Source: Saccharothrix luteola (GTDB lineage: Bacteria; Actinomycetota; Actinomycetes; Mycobacteriales; Pseudonocardiaceae). From it: a stretch of DNA of 64,000 bases. Made by a program: the position numbers and the translations under genes. Below, piece by piece: positions 26,376-34,866 of this stretch. The notes below the pieces were generated by a model. The model ran no database searches. It was not told the origin of the DNA and saw nothing but the letters and a program-made list of their open reading frames with translations. The stretch spans positions 186,001 to 250,000 of the forward strand of contig NZ_JAJHUO010000010.1 in the NCBI RefSeq assembly GCF_020859565.1. The letters run 5' to 3'. Numbering within the stretch: position 1 is the first letter of the stretch; every line of letters begins with the position of its first letter.

Positions 26376-27626
26376 ATGCGCGTGCTGATGTTGTCCTGGG
26401 AGTACCCGCCGGTCGTCGTCGGCGGTTTGGGCCGGCACGTGCACGCGCTGGCCGGGCACCTGGCGGCGCAGGGGCACGACGTGGTCGTGCTGTGCCGGCA
26501 GCCCTCGGGGACGGACGCGGTCACTCATCCGACGTCCGACACCGCGGTCGACGGCGTGCGGCTGATCCGGGTGGCCGAGGACCCGACGCACCTGGTGTTC
26601 GAGCGGGACCTGGTGGCGTGGACGCTGGCCATGGGCCACGCGATGACGCGAGCCGGGTCGGCGTTGCTGCGCGACTGGCGGCCGGACGTCGTGCACGCGC
26701 ACGACTGGCTGGTCACGCACCCCGCGATCGCGCTGGCCGAGCAGTGCGGCGCGCCGCTGGTGGCGACCGTGCACGCGACCGAGGCCGGTCGGCACAGCGG
26801 GTGGCTGTCGCAGACGTTGAACCAGCAGGTCCACTCGGTCGAGTGGTGGCTGGCGAACCGTGCGGACGCGCTGATCACGTGCTCGTCGGCGATGCGGGCG
26901 GAGGTGGCGCACCTGTTCGAGGTCGAGCCGTCGTCCGTGACGGTGCTGCACAACGGCATCGAGCCGCGCCGGTGGCGGGTCCGGGCGTCCGACGTGGCCG
27001 CCGCGCGTGCCGCGCACAGCCCGTCGGGCGCGCCGTTGCTCCTGTTCTTCGGGCGGTTGGAGTGGGAGAAGGGCGTGCAGGACCTGATCGCCGCCCTGCC
27101 CCGGATCCGCCGCATCCACCCGGGCACCCGGTTGGTCGTGGCCGGCACCGGCACGCACCGCGACTGGCTCGTGGAGCAGGCGCGCAAGCACAAGGTGCGA
27201 CGGGCGGTGGACTTCGTCGGCCACCTGTCGGACCGGGCGCTGGCGGCGGCGCTGGCGGCGGCGGACGCGGTCGTGCTGCCGAGCAAGTACGAGCCGTTCG
27301 GCATCGTGGCGCTGGAAGCTGCGGCGGCCGGCACGCCCCTCGTCGCGTCCACCGCCGGCGGCCTTGGTGAAGTGGTCCTGGACGGCGTGACGGGTCTGTC
27401 GTTCGCGCCGAGCGACACCGAGGCCCTGGCCGGCGCGGTCCGGTCCGTGCTGGACGACCGCCCCGCCGCCGTCCGCCGTGCCCGCGCCGCGAAGTCCCGC
27501 CTGGCCACCGACTTCGACTGGTCGAAGATCGCCGAGGACACGGCTGCGGTCTACCGCTCGACGACCGTCCGCGACCACTCGCCGCTCGGCCGTCCCAAGA
27601 TCCCGACCGGCAACGTGTTCCTCTAG
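26376..27626 (+). CDS. GT4-family alpha-1,4-glucosyltransferase, Rv3032-like
   Basis: A 416-residue GT-B fold glycosyltransferase. The start MRVLMLSWEYPPVVVGGLGR is the glycogen-synthase-like donor/acceptor loop. HAHDWLVTHP and the EX7E motif KYEPFGIVALEA place it in GT4. In M. tuberculosis Rv3032 elongates alpha-1,4-glucan for methylglucose lipopolysaccharide and contributes to glycogen. With the preceding two genes it forms a glucan-methylation module. ATG 26376. It is convergent with the NACHT gene, with stops overlapping by 4 bp. Confidence 0.92.
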   Translation: MRVLMLSWEYPPVVVGGLGRHVHALAGHLAAQGHDVVVLCRQPSGTDAVTHPTSDTAVDGVRLIRVAEDPTHLVFERDLVAWTLAMGHAMTRAGSALLRDWRPDVVHAHDWLVTHPAIALAEQCGAPLVATVHATEAGRHSGWLSQTLNQQVHSVEWWLANRADALITCSSAMRAEVAHLFEVEPSSVTVLHNGIEPRRWRVRASDVAAARAAHSPSGAPLLLFFGRLEWEKGVQDLIAALPRIRRIHPGTRLVVAGTGTHRDWLVEQARKHKVRRAVDFVGHLSDRALAAALAAADAVVLPSKYEPFGIVALEAAAAGTPLVASTAGGLGEVVLDGVTGLSFAPSDTEALAGAVRSVLDDRPAAVRRARAAKSRLATDFDWSKIAEDTAAVYRSTTVRDHSPLGRPKIPTGNVFL

Positions 27627-30600
27627 TCCTCCGCCAGGCGGTCGAGTGCGGCCAAGGCCTCGGGAAGATCCGCGAAGCGTCCTTCGACCTTGTGCGCGGC
27701 GAGGAATCCGCGCACGTAGTAGAGGACGCGCCTCTCGGGAGCCGGCCCTTGCTCGAACTCCCCGATCACCGCCCGGAAGTGCCGCGGATCGACCCGGCTC
27801 AACGCGTCGTCTGACGACCGCTCCAACACCATGAGGAGCTGTTCGTCGAACACCCACTCCGCCGCGGCCGGCGAGCACAGGTACTCGAAGAACTCCACGG
27901 GGAAGTAGCTGGTGCTCCACTTCCCGTGGTCGATTCGCCGGGCAATGGCGTCGAGCTGCCTGAGGAGCCTGCGCAGACCCGGCCGACCACCACCCGCAGC
28001 CTCGTCCGCGCGCCACGCGATCACGAGGCCGGACAGGCTGTCGGCCGGGTCACCGGCGAACCCCTCGACAATGCGGTCGGCCAAGCCCGCGACGTCGTCC
28101 AGCAGGTGCGGGTGAGCACAGACCACCGAACACACCTCGGACGGCATGACCTCGAACTGCCCGTCTTCCCCGGAAGTGATGTGCTCGACCACCCGGCGCA
28201 CGACGTCCGCGGACAGTCGCCACGACTCCCGCGAGACCTCGAAGAGGAACACGTTGCGCGTCTTCTCGTTCAGCGGCACACCGGCGTCGAGGTCGTCGAG
28301 GATCTTCTCCAGCGCACGCAGGTCGAAGGGCAGGGTGATCGGGAAGCCCGCCATCCCGGTGTTCATGGCGATCCAGTCGGCGAGCTTCGACAACAAAGCC
28401 TGCTCGGCCGCGGACGAAGTCACGTCCGGGCCGACGAACATCTCCCCCGTGCGGACCATGCCTTCGAGGTGGGCATCACCCAGGAGCTGGGCTTCACGCA
28501 CCTTGAACCCGTAGGACATGTCCACCCCGGCGACGAGGTGATCTCCGTCCAACGTGAGCAACGGCAGCAGGCTCTTCCACCCCTCCGCGTCCAGCCCGGA
28601 ACGCCACAGGTGAACCGTGGACCGCCAGTCGTCCAGGCTCGGGAACAGGTCGCCCAGCGGCACGGGCGAGCCGGCCAGGAGGACGCGGAGGCAGATCAGG
28701 TTCGCCGAGTAGGCCGCCACCCTCGACACCAGCGTCGCGCCGGACGGGTCGTAGGCCGGGTGCTGGTCGTTCTTCACCCGCTGGTGCACCGATCGGATCA
28801 GCTCGTCCAGCACGGCGAGGACGCCGGCGCGGGTGGGCTCGTCGAGGGCCCGGAACAGGCCGGAGGCGAAGTCCAGGATCGGTCGCCTCTTGGTGAACGC
28901 CTGGTGCGAGACGAGCGCGTACAGCAGGGCGTCGTCCAGCAGCTCGAAGTCGTCGAACGGCCGTGATTCCCTCCGCTCCCGGTCCGCGACGATGGTGCGG
29001 AGCAGGTTCAGGGTCACCTCGGCGATCAGGTACTCGCCGAACGTGGCGTGCAGGAACTCGTAGGTCCGCCGGCCCGCGGACGTGCCGTCCCGCTCGTTGA
29101 GCTGCGCCGTGTGGATGAAGAAGAAGTCGCCGACGGTGCGGTCGGCGAGCCCGAGGGGGTCGTCGAAAGTGCTGCGCTGCACCACCTCCGGCGCCGGGGT
29201 GAACGGCGTGAGGTCGCGTTCCAGCTCCGCCTTCTCCACGTACTGCCGACCGCGGTTGAACATGGCCAGCGCCGCGATGCCCAACTGCCACTTGCTCTGC
29301 TTGACCCGCTTGGCGACCTGCGCCTCGGACGGCCGCACGCGGCCCTTGTCGCGGGCCTGCCGCAGCACGAAGGAGTCGATCAGCCGCCCGTACAGCTCGG
29401 CCTGGGAGAGGTCTTCGTCGTCCAGTCGCCTGCTCTCCGCGTCGGCCGCGTAGATGGCCAGCATCAGCAGGATCAGCGGCTGCCTGGCCAGGCGGCCGTG
29501 ACGGAGCAGCTCGTCCGGTGCGAGCGGCCGGAAGTCCGGGGTGGCGGTGTTCGCCTGGTTCCACGCGTCCAGCCACTTCCCCACCCGGGCGTTGTCGAAC
29601 TCCTCCAGCTTCACGATCGGCACGCCGTCGGGGATGCGGGCCCGGTCCACCACGAGGGTCCGCGACGTGATGACGACCGCCACCGGCCGCCCGATCTCCG
29701 CTTCGCGCTCCTGGAAGTCGGCCACCTGCCGGAGGTAGTTGGACTGCGTCACCCCGCTCGCCTGCACGAGCTCGTCGAACCCGTCGAGCAGCACGACCCG
29801 GATGCTGTCGCCGCACTCGTCGGCGAGCCTGCCCCAGTCGACCTGCTCCGCGAGCACGTCGCTCAACGCGGTCTCGATCTGCCCGCGGACGCCGTCGTCC
29901 GCGTCGACCTTGCGCAGCGGGACGGTGACCACGGTGTAGCCGGAGGCGGGCAACCGGGCCGCCAGCACCTCCATCAGCAGCGACTTGCCCGCGCCCGGGT
30001 GACCCAGGACCAGCAGCGGCCGGTCGGTGCTCGTCGGGCTGGACAGGTGCGCCGCGAGGAACGCGTCGATGTCCTCCTCGACCGCCGTGTGCGAGGCCCA
30101 CCACTCCTCGGACGACGGCACGGCCTTCCCGTCGTGCACCGTCACCCGGTACCGGGGCGCGACGAAACCCCGCTCGACGGACGGGAACCGCGCGTTGACG
30201 GGCTGGTTGTCCGGGTTGGTCCGGAGCAAGGGCTTGGACAGCGTGGCCAGCGCCGCCTTCTCCAACTTCCCCCGGTACGACCGGTCCGGCCGGGGCGTGG
30301 CCGGCGTGGACCGCGCCAGCAGCCGGGCGAACCGCTCCAGGGACTCCGTCTGGGCGGCCAGGGCTCGCGCCAGCCGCGCATTGCCCTCCTCGACGGCGGC
30401 GCGCGTGGCCGAGTGCTCGCCGATGAACGTCCAGACCTCGAACTCCGGGACCGCCGACGCCAACCCGAGGTAGTGGTGCACGTACTTCTCGCGGCTCCCC
30501 CGAGCCGCCACCCGGTGCACGTCCGATCCGATCACCACCGACAGCCCTGCCAGGAAGTCCGCCACCGCCTCGGCCGTGGTCGCGAAGAAGTGCGTGAGCG

Positions 30601-31072
30601 GGCCGTCGAGGTTCTGCTGGAAGCCGCGCGTGGCGTTGGGAGCCGGGACGTCCAGGTCCGCCAACGCGGGCAGGGCAGCCGCCTCGTTCTTCCCGGTCGG
30701 CTCGACGCCGAGCGCCCGGAACTTCTCGCGATCGGTGATCTCGAGCCGGTCGAACCCAGGACCGACCAGGTCGCGGAACGCGTCGAACACCGAGTTCACC
30801 GCGATCACGGTGTGCGCGGCGGACACGAGTTCCTGGCGGTGCACGCCGGATAAGCCCGTCAGCTTCGCGGCTGTGCCGTCGAGCACCTTCCGCAACGACG
30901 ACATGGCTTCGTTCTTCGGGTCGACCAGCCCGAGCACGGCCGCGCCGCCGAGCGCGCCACCGGCGAGGATCGCGCCGCCCAACGCCAGGTCGACCTTGTC
31001 CAACCACGGCCGTTCGTACTTCCCCAGCACGCGCAGAGCGCCCGTGTACGTGAACAAGTCGGGTCGTGACAC
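27623..31072 (-). CDS. Large NACHT (STAND) NTPase with helical N-terminal domain
   Basis: A 1149-residue signal-transduction ATPase. Residues 1-340 are a helical N-terminal domain with a hydrophobic stretch at 28-50. Walker A is GHPGAGKS (357-364). Walker B is VVLLDGFDEL (426-435), with the extended acidic residues of NACHT proteins. The marker YEFLHATFGEYLIAE follows the NTPase module. The last 450 residues are a helical sensor-like region without recognisable repeats. Such bacterial NLR-like proteins include anti-phage defence proteins, and the N-terminus resembles the NACHT N-terminal helical (NNH) group. No separate effector gene is adjacent. Start is GTG 31072. It lies at the edge of a region that interrupts conserved gene order. 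Confidence 0.88.
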   Translation of the reverse strand: MSRPDLFTYTGALRVLGKYERPWLDKVDLALGGAILAGGALGGAAVLGLVDPKNEAMSSLRKVLDGTAAKLTGLSGVHRQELVSAAHTVIAVNSVFDAFRDLVGPGFDRLEITDREKFRALGVEPTGKNEAAALPALADLDVPAPNATRGFQQNLDGPLTHFFATTAEAVADFLAGLSVVIGSDVHRVAARGSREKYVHHYLGLASAVPEFEVWTFIGEHSATRAAVEEGNARLARALAAQTESLERFARLLARSTPATPRPDRSYRGKLEKAALATLSKPLLRTNPDNQPVNARFPSVERGFVAPRYRVTVHDGKAVPSSEEWWASHTAVEEDIDAFLAAHLSSPTSTDRPLLVLGHPGAGKSLLMEVLAARLPASGYTVVTVPLRKVDADDGVRGQIETALSDVLAEQVDWGRLADECGDSIRVVLLDGFDELVQASGVTQSNYLRQVADFQEREAEIGRPVAVVITSRTLVVDRARIPDGVPIVKLEEFDNARVGKWLDAWNQANTATPDFRPLAPDELLRHGRLARQPLILLMLAIYAADAESRRLDDEDLSQAELYGRLIDSFVLRQARDKGRVRPSEAQVAKRVKQSKWQLGIAALAMFNRGRQYVEKAELERDLTPFTPAPEVVQRSTFDDPLGLADRTVGDFFFIHTAQLNERDGTSAGRRTYEFLHATFGEYLIAEVTLNLLRTIVADRERRESRPFDDFELLDDALLYALVSHQAFTKRRPILDFASGLFRALDEPTRAGVLAVLDELIRSVHQRVKNDQHPAYDPSGATLVSRVAAYSANLICLRVLLAGSPVPLGDLFPSLDDWRSTVHLWRSGLDAEGWKSLLPLLTLDGDHLVAGVDMSYGFKVREAQLLGDAHLEGMVRTGEMFVGPDVTSSAAEQALLSKLADWIAMNTGMAGFPITLPFDLRALEKILDDLDAGVPLNEKTRNVFLFEVSRESWRLSADVVRRVVEHITSGEDGQFEVMPSEVCSVVCAHPHLLDDVAGLADRIVEGFAGDPADSLSGLVIAWRADEAAGGGRPGLRRLLRQLDAIARRIDHGKWSTSYFPVEFFEYLCSPAAAEWVFDEQLLMVLERSSDDALSRVDPRHFRAVIGEFEQGPAPERRVLYYVRGFLAAHKVEGRFADLPEALAALDRLAED

Positions 31073-31119
31073 GGGCGCTCCACGAGGCAGGAGGGCGGGT
31101 TTGCGCCGATCCTAGGGGT

Positions 31120-32022
31120 TCACGAAGGCAGCTCCGGCAGGAGCATCCGGCGGCCCGCGACGATGCCGCCGTCCACCGGGACGGCGGCGCCGGTCAGGTA
31201 CCCCAGGTCGTCCGACGCCAGGGCGAGCACGGCGCGGGCGATGTCGTCCGGTGACGCGATCCGCTTCAGGCCGTCCACGTTGAGCTGCCCCAGCGCGACC
31301 TTGGCCCGGTTCCACGTCGCGTCGTCCAGCCCCGCCGGCCGGATCATCGGGGTGTCGGTGATGCCCGGCATGATCGCGTTGACCCGGATGCCGTCCACGC
31401 CGTACTCCAGCGCCGCCGACTGCACCAGCGCCCGCACGGCCTGCTTGGACGCCTGGTACGTGGACAGACCCGGCCTGCCGACGATCGCGCCGATCGACGA
31501 GTTGACGATGATGTGCCCGCCCCCGCCCGCCCGCATGTGCGGCACCTGGTGCTTCATCGCCAGGAACACGCCGCGCGCGTTGGTGTTCATCACGTCGTCC
31601 CACTGCTCGACGGTGACGTCGGCCAGGTCGGCGTTGACCTGCACGCCCGCGTTGTTGAACGCGATGTCGACCCGCCCGTACCGCCGCACCGCGCCGTCCA
31701 CGAACTGCCGCACGGACGACGGCACCCGCACGTCGGCGGCGATGTAGGTCGCGTCGCCGCCGGCCGCCCGGATGGACCGCTCCACCTCCTGCCCCAACGC
31801 GGTCCGCCTGCCGCAGAACGCCACCTTCGCCCCCGCCGCCGCGAACGCGCGCGCCGTGGCCGCGCCGATGCCCGACGTCGCCCCGGTGATCTGCACGACC
31901 TTGCCCGCGTAACGGCCCCGTGCGCCCCGCTCCTCGGCGGCGGCCAGGCCGGGCGCCGCCGCGACCACCCCCGCGCCGAGCAACCCGCCGAGCACGGCAC
32001 GCCTGCTGTGGTCCCCGCTCAT
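31120..32022 (-). CDS. Tat-exported short-chain dehydrogenase/reductase
   Basis: A 300-residue SDR. Residues 1-33 form a twin-arginine signal (HSRRAVLGGLLGAGVVAAA) ending near GLAAA. The nucleotide-binding motif is ITGATSGIG, the Asn is in NNAGVQ, and the catalytic Tyr-Lys is STYQASK. Export of a folded, cofactor-loaded SDR is unusual because most are cytoplasmic. ATG 32022 follows a GGAGGGGGAT ribosome-binding site. It is divergent from a TetR regulator with matching operators between them, so it is probably repressed by that regulator until a ligand appears. Confidence 0.88.
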   Translation of the reverse strand: MSGDHSRRAVLGGLLGAGVVAAAPGLAAAEERGARGRYAGKVVQITGATSGIGAATARAFAAAGAKVAFCGRRTALGQEVERSIRAAGGDATYIAADVRVPSSVRQFVDGAVRRYGRVDIAFNNAGVQVNADLADVTVEQWDDVMNTNARGVFLAMKHQVPHMRAGGGGHIIVNSSIGAIVGRPGLSTYQASKQAVRALVQSAALEYGVDGIRVNAIMPGITDTPMIRPAGLDDATWNRAKVALGQLNVDGLKRIASPDDIARAVLALASDDLGYLTGAAVPVDGGIVAGRRMLLPELPS

Positions 32023-32046
32023 CACAACGATCCCCCTCCGAACCCT

Positions 32047-32071
32047 TAAAAGCAACGTGGTGTTGCTTTTA
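32047..32071. promoter_or_regulatory. TetR-type operator O1
   Basis: TAAAAGCAAC and GTTGCTTTTA are perfect 10-bp arms around a 5-bp spacer. The site lies 25 bp upstream of the SDR start, on the side of the divergent TetR gene. Confidence 0.75.
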
Positions 32072-32094
32072 GTCTCTAGACGGATCACCGTTCG

Positions 32095-32111
32095 CGCAAC
32101 TACGGGTTGCG
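32095..32111. promoter_or_regulatory. TetR-type operator O2
   Basis: CGCAAC and GTTGCG flank a 5-bp spacer, repeating the GCAAC/GTTGC half-sites and spacing of O1. Centres are 44 bp apart, about four helical turns. O2 abuts the regulator's -10 box. Confidence 0.6.
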
Positions 32112-32112
32112 T

Positions 32113-32118
32113 TAAGGT
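32113..32118 (+). promoter_or_regulatory. Putative -10 box for a leaderless tetR transcript
   Basis: TAAGGT ends 7 nt before GTG 32126. Operator O2 ends two bases upstream, consistent with autorepression. Confidence 0.45.
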
Positions 32119-32125
32119 CCTCGCC

Positions 32126-32704
32126 GTGTCCGAGCCACGCCGTCGCCCCGGTGGCCGCAGCGCGCAGGTCCGCGCCGCGGTGCTGGAAGCCGGCCTCGCC
32201 GAGCTGGCGTCGGCCGGCTACCACAACCTGAGCCTGGAAGGCGTGGCCCGGCGCGCGGGCGTGAACAAGACGACCCTCTACCGGCGCTGGGGCACGCGGG
32301 AGGCGTTGCTGCTCGACGCGATCCGCGCCCGCGCGACCGCCCGGGTGCCCATCCCGGACACCGGCGACCTGCGCGAGGACCTGCTCGCGCTGGTCCGGGC
32401 CGCGATCGCGAACCTGACCACGGCGGAGGTGCAGGCGATGGTCCGGGCGTCCATCGCGCTCTCGCCGCACGACGACACCCTGGCCGCCGCGGGCCGCGCG
32501 TTCTGGGCCGAGCGCCTCGCCGTGGACGCCGAGGTGGTCCACCGCGCCGTCGCACGCGGCGAGATCGCGCCCGTCGACGCCGAGCAGGTGATCGAGGCGG
32601 TGCTCGGGCCGCCCTACTTCCACCTGCTGGTGACCGGCCGCCCGGTCGCCGACGACTTCCTCGTCGGCACGGTCGACCTGGTCGTCAGCGGTCTGAGACG
32701 GTGA
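32126..32704 (+). CDS. TetR-family transcriptional repressor
   Basis: A 192-residue TetR protein. The DNA-binding helix-turn-helix is at residues 13-60 (LASAGYHNLSLEGVARRAGV, NKTTLYRRWGTREALLLDAI). The C-terminal part is a TetR_C-like ligand-binding/dimer domain. It is divergent from the Tat-SDR gene, with two matching operators in the 103 bp between the starts. Autoregulation and control of the SDR are the likely roles. GTG 32126 (VSEPRRRPGGRSAQ) is chosen from the -10 spacing. Its end overlaps the convergent oxidoreductase gene by 20 bp. Confidence 0.9.
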   Translation: MSEPRRRPGGRSAQVRAAVLEAGLAELASAGYHNLSLEGVARRAGVNKTTLYRRWGTREALLLDAIRARATARVPIPDTGDLREDLLALVRAAIANLTTAEVQAMVRASIALSPHDDTLAAAGRAFWAERLAVDAEVVHRAVARGEIAPVDAEQVIEAVLGPPYFHLLVTGRPVADDFLVGTVDLVVSGLRR

Positions 32705-33632
32705 GCACGAGCTTGCCGGTGGTCCGGTTCGCCTCGCCGACCTCGTGCGCCTTGGCGACGTCCTCCAGCGGGAACGTCTCGGCGACGACCACCCTCAGCT
32801 CACCGCGCTCCACCAGCCCGACCACGTGCTCCAGCACGGCGTGGTCCGGCACCACGGACACGACCGCCGCGCGCACGCCGAGCTCGTCCGCCATGACGCG
32901 GAGGGCGGGCAGCCGGGTCGGGTCCGGCAGGCCGATGTACAGCCCGCCGGGCTTGAGCACGCCCATCGACCGCCGCTCGTAGTCGCCGCCGATCAGGTCG
33001 AGCACCACGTCGACGTCCCGGAGCTCGCCGAAGTCCCGCGTCGTGTAGTCCACCGGCTCGTCCACGCCCAGCTCGCGCAGCAGGTCGTGCTTGCCGGCGC
33101 TCGCGGTGCCGATCACCCACGCCCCGAGCGACTTCGCGAGCTGCACGGCGAGGTGCCCGACACCGCCCGCGGCGGCGTGGACCAGCACCCGGTCACCCGG
33201 CTTGACGTCGGCGGCCTCGGTGAGGGCCTGCCACGCGGTGAGCGCGCCCAGCGGCAGGGCCGCCGCGTGCACGTGGTCGAGGTTGGCGGGCTTGCGGGCG
33301 AAGTGGCGCGCGGGCGCGGCGACGTACTCGGCGTAGGCGCCGGCCTGGCGCGGCAGGTGTGGCATGCCGAACACCTCGTCGCCGACCCGGAACCGGTTCT
33401 CCCCCGCCGGCACGTCCACCACCACGCCGGAGACGTCCCAGCCGGGCACCCACGGCGTGGTGAACCAGTAGCCGTTGCGCCGCACGTTCCAGTCGAACGG
33501 GTTCACGCCGGCCGCGCGCACCTCGACCACGATCTCGTCCCGCGCCGGCTCGGGCCGCGCGACCGTCCGCACCTCCATGACCTCGGGCCCGCCGAAGGCC
33601 TCGACCATCACCGCTCGCATCTCGTTCGTCAT
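32685..33632 (-). CDS. NADPH-dependent quinone oxidoreductase-like MDR protein
   Basis: A 315-residue zinc-free medium-chain dehydrogenase/reductase. The N-terminal GroES-like domain begins MRAVMVEAFGGPEVMEV, and the Rossmann domain carries VHAAAGGVGHLAVQLAK, the NADPH-binding AAxGGVG motif. Conserved GVNPFDWNVR replaces the zinc-ligand region. Such enzymes reduce quinones or reactive enones. The divergent HxlR gene with a conserved Cys supports a redox or electrophile response. ATG 33632 is chosen over an upstream extension. Confidence 0.88.
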   Translation of the reverse strand: MTNEMRAVMVEAFGGPEVMEVRTVARPEPARDEIVVEVRAAGVNPFDWNVRRNGYWFTTPWVPGWDVSGVVVDVPAGENRFRVGDEVFGMPHLPRQAGAYAEYVAAPARHFARKPANLDHVHAAALPLGALTAWQALTEAADVKPGDRVLVHAAAGGVGHLAVQLAKSLGAWVIGTASAGKHDLLRELGVDEPVDYTTRDFGELRDVDVVLDLIGGDYERRSMGVLKPGGLYIGLPDPTRLPALRVMADELGVRAAVVSVVPDHAVLEHVVGLVERGELRVVVAETFPLEDVAKAHEVGEANRTTGKLVLTVSDR

Positions 33633-33653
33633 GGTCAAAGGATCATCTTCGGT

Positions 33654-33697
33654 GGTACCTCTTGTGAAGTAGGCACCTGAATGGTAATTAGGTACCT
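33654..33697. promoter_or_regulatory. HxlR-type operator region
   Basis: GGTACCT (33654) and AGGCACC (33671) form a near-perfect dyad with a 10-bp gap. A further palindrome AGGTACCT lies at 33690-33697, giving a GGTACCTC direct repeat 37 bp apart. The sites lie between the divergent oxidoreductase and HxlR genes. Confidence 0.55.
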
Positions 33698-34106
33698 CGT
33701 GTATACCACCCCTGACTTGCGCGCTCACGGCGGCGCGGACGCCTACCTCCGCACGTGCGCGTCACGTGCCGTGCTCGACCTGCTCACCAACAAGTGGGTG
33801 TGCCTGGTGATCGGAGGCTTGCGCCCCGGCACCCTGCGCTTCGGCGAGCTCCGGCGGCGCCTCGACGGCATCACCCAGAAGATGCTCACCCAGACCCTGC
33901 GGGACCTGGAACGGGCGGGGCTCGTGCACCGCGCCGTCTACCCGAGCGTGCCACCGCGCGTCGAGTACAGCCTCACGCCGCTGGGTGACAACGTGGGCGG
34001 CCTGATGGACGCGATCAGGGTGTGGTCGGAGACCCACATCGACGACATCCGCGCCGCGCAGGAGGAGTACGACCGCAAGGCGGGCGAGGAGCTCCAGCCC
34101 GTCTAG
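33681..34106 (+). CDS. HxlR-family transcriptional regulator
   Basis: A 141-residue winged-helix regulator of the HxlR family. CASRAVLDLLTNKWVCLVIG is the family opening, with the conserved Cys (C26) that senses quinones or disulfide stress in YodB/HypR/QorR relatives and a second Cys at 41. The wing region is FGELRRRLDGITQKMLTQTL. It is divergent from a quinone-oxidoreductase-like gene, which fits a self-contained electrophile-sensing pair. Start may be ATG 33681 or GTG 33699; the operators lie close to both. It is convergent with the acyltransferase, with stops overlapping by 4 bp. Confidence 0.9.
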   Translation: MVIRYLVYTTPDLRAHGGADAYLRTCASRAVLDLLTNKWVCLVIGGLRPGTLRFGELRRRLDGITQKMLTQTLRDLERAGLVHRAVYPSVPPRVEYSLTPLGDNVGGLMDAIRVWSETHIDDIRAAQEEYDRKAGEELQPV

Positions 34107-34849
34107 GAGCCGTTGCGCGACTGTTCGAGGGCTTCCTGCGCCTTGCGGGCCATGTCGGCGACGGCGGCGCGGCGCACGGCGTCGGCCTCGTAGTCCGCGC
34201 GGCGGTCCTTGACGACCTTCGCCGGGATGCCGACGGCGATCTTGAAGTCCGGCACGTCGCCGCGCACCACGGCGTGCGCGCCGATCACGCAGCCGCGCCC
34301 GATCCGCGTGCCGCGCGTGACGGTGACCTTCGTGCCGAGCCAGCAGTCCGGCCCGATGCGCACCGGCGACTTCACGATGCCCTGGTCCTTGATCGGCAGC
34401 GTGATGTCCGCCGTGACGTGGTCGAAGTCGCAGATGTAGACCCAGTCGGCGATCAGCGTGGCCGCGCCGATCTCCACGTCCAGGTAGCAGTTGACCGTGT
34501 TGTCCTTGCCGAACACGGCCTTGTCGCCGATCCGCAGCGAACCCTCGTGGCAGCGGATGGCGTTGCCGTCGCCGATGTGCACCCAGCGCCCGATCTCCAG
34601 CCGGCCGTAGCCGGGGCGGCAGTGCAGGTCGACCTTCTTGCCCAGGAACACCATGCCGCGCAGCACCACGTGCGGGTTCGCGATCCGGAACTTCAGCAGC
34701 CGCCAGTACCGCACCAGGTACCAGGGCGTGTACGCGCGGTGCCGCAGGACCCAGCGCAGCGACGCCAGGGTGAGGAACCTGGCCTGCGCCGGATCGCGGC
34801 GCGACCGGCGCCACCTCGTCCACACCGGGGCACCCCACATGCTCGTCAC
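34103..34849 (-). CDS. Left-handed beta-helix (hexapeptide repeat) acyltransferase
   Basis: A 248-residue hexapeptide-repeat protein. A basic N-terminal helix region (RRDPAQARFLTLASLRWVL) precedes a beta-helix with repeats such as IGRWVHIGDGNAIRC, IGDKAVFGKDNTVNC and IGPDCWLGTKVTV. GIPAKVVKD closes the coil as in acetyltransferases of the LbetaH group. The acceptor is unknown; a lipid-linked or sugar substrate is plausible from the basic, possibly membrane-facing N-terminus. GTG 34849 (VTSMWGAPVW) is preferred to ATG 34840 by comparison with remembered relatives. The coding region starts 18 bp from a 192-bp inverted-repeat element. Confidence 0.8.
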   Translation of the reverse strand: MTSMWGAPVWTRWRRSRRDPAQARFLTLASLRWVLRHRAYTPWYLVRYWRLLKFRIANPHVVLRGMVFLGKKVDLHCRPGYGRLEIGRWVHIGDGNAIRCHEGSLRIGDKAVFGKDNTVNCYLDVEIGAATLIADWVYICDFDHVTADITLPIKDQGIVKSPVRIGPDCWLGTKVTVTRGTRIGRGCVIGAHAVVRGDVPDFKIAVGIPAKVVKDRRADYEADAVRRAAVADMARKAQEALEQSRNGS

Positions 34850-34866
34850 GAGCGCACTGTATTGAA

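Noticed and set aside
27623-31072. Calling the large NACHT protein a proven anti-phage system
   Set aside because: Only the NTPase class is visible; no effector, phage gene or defence island marker is adjacent, so defence remains an inference.
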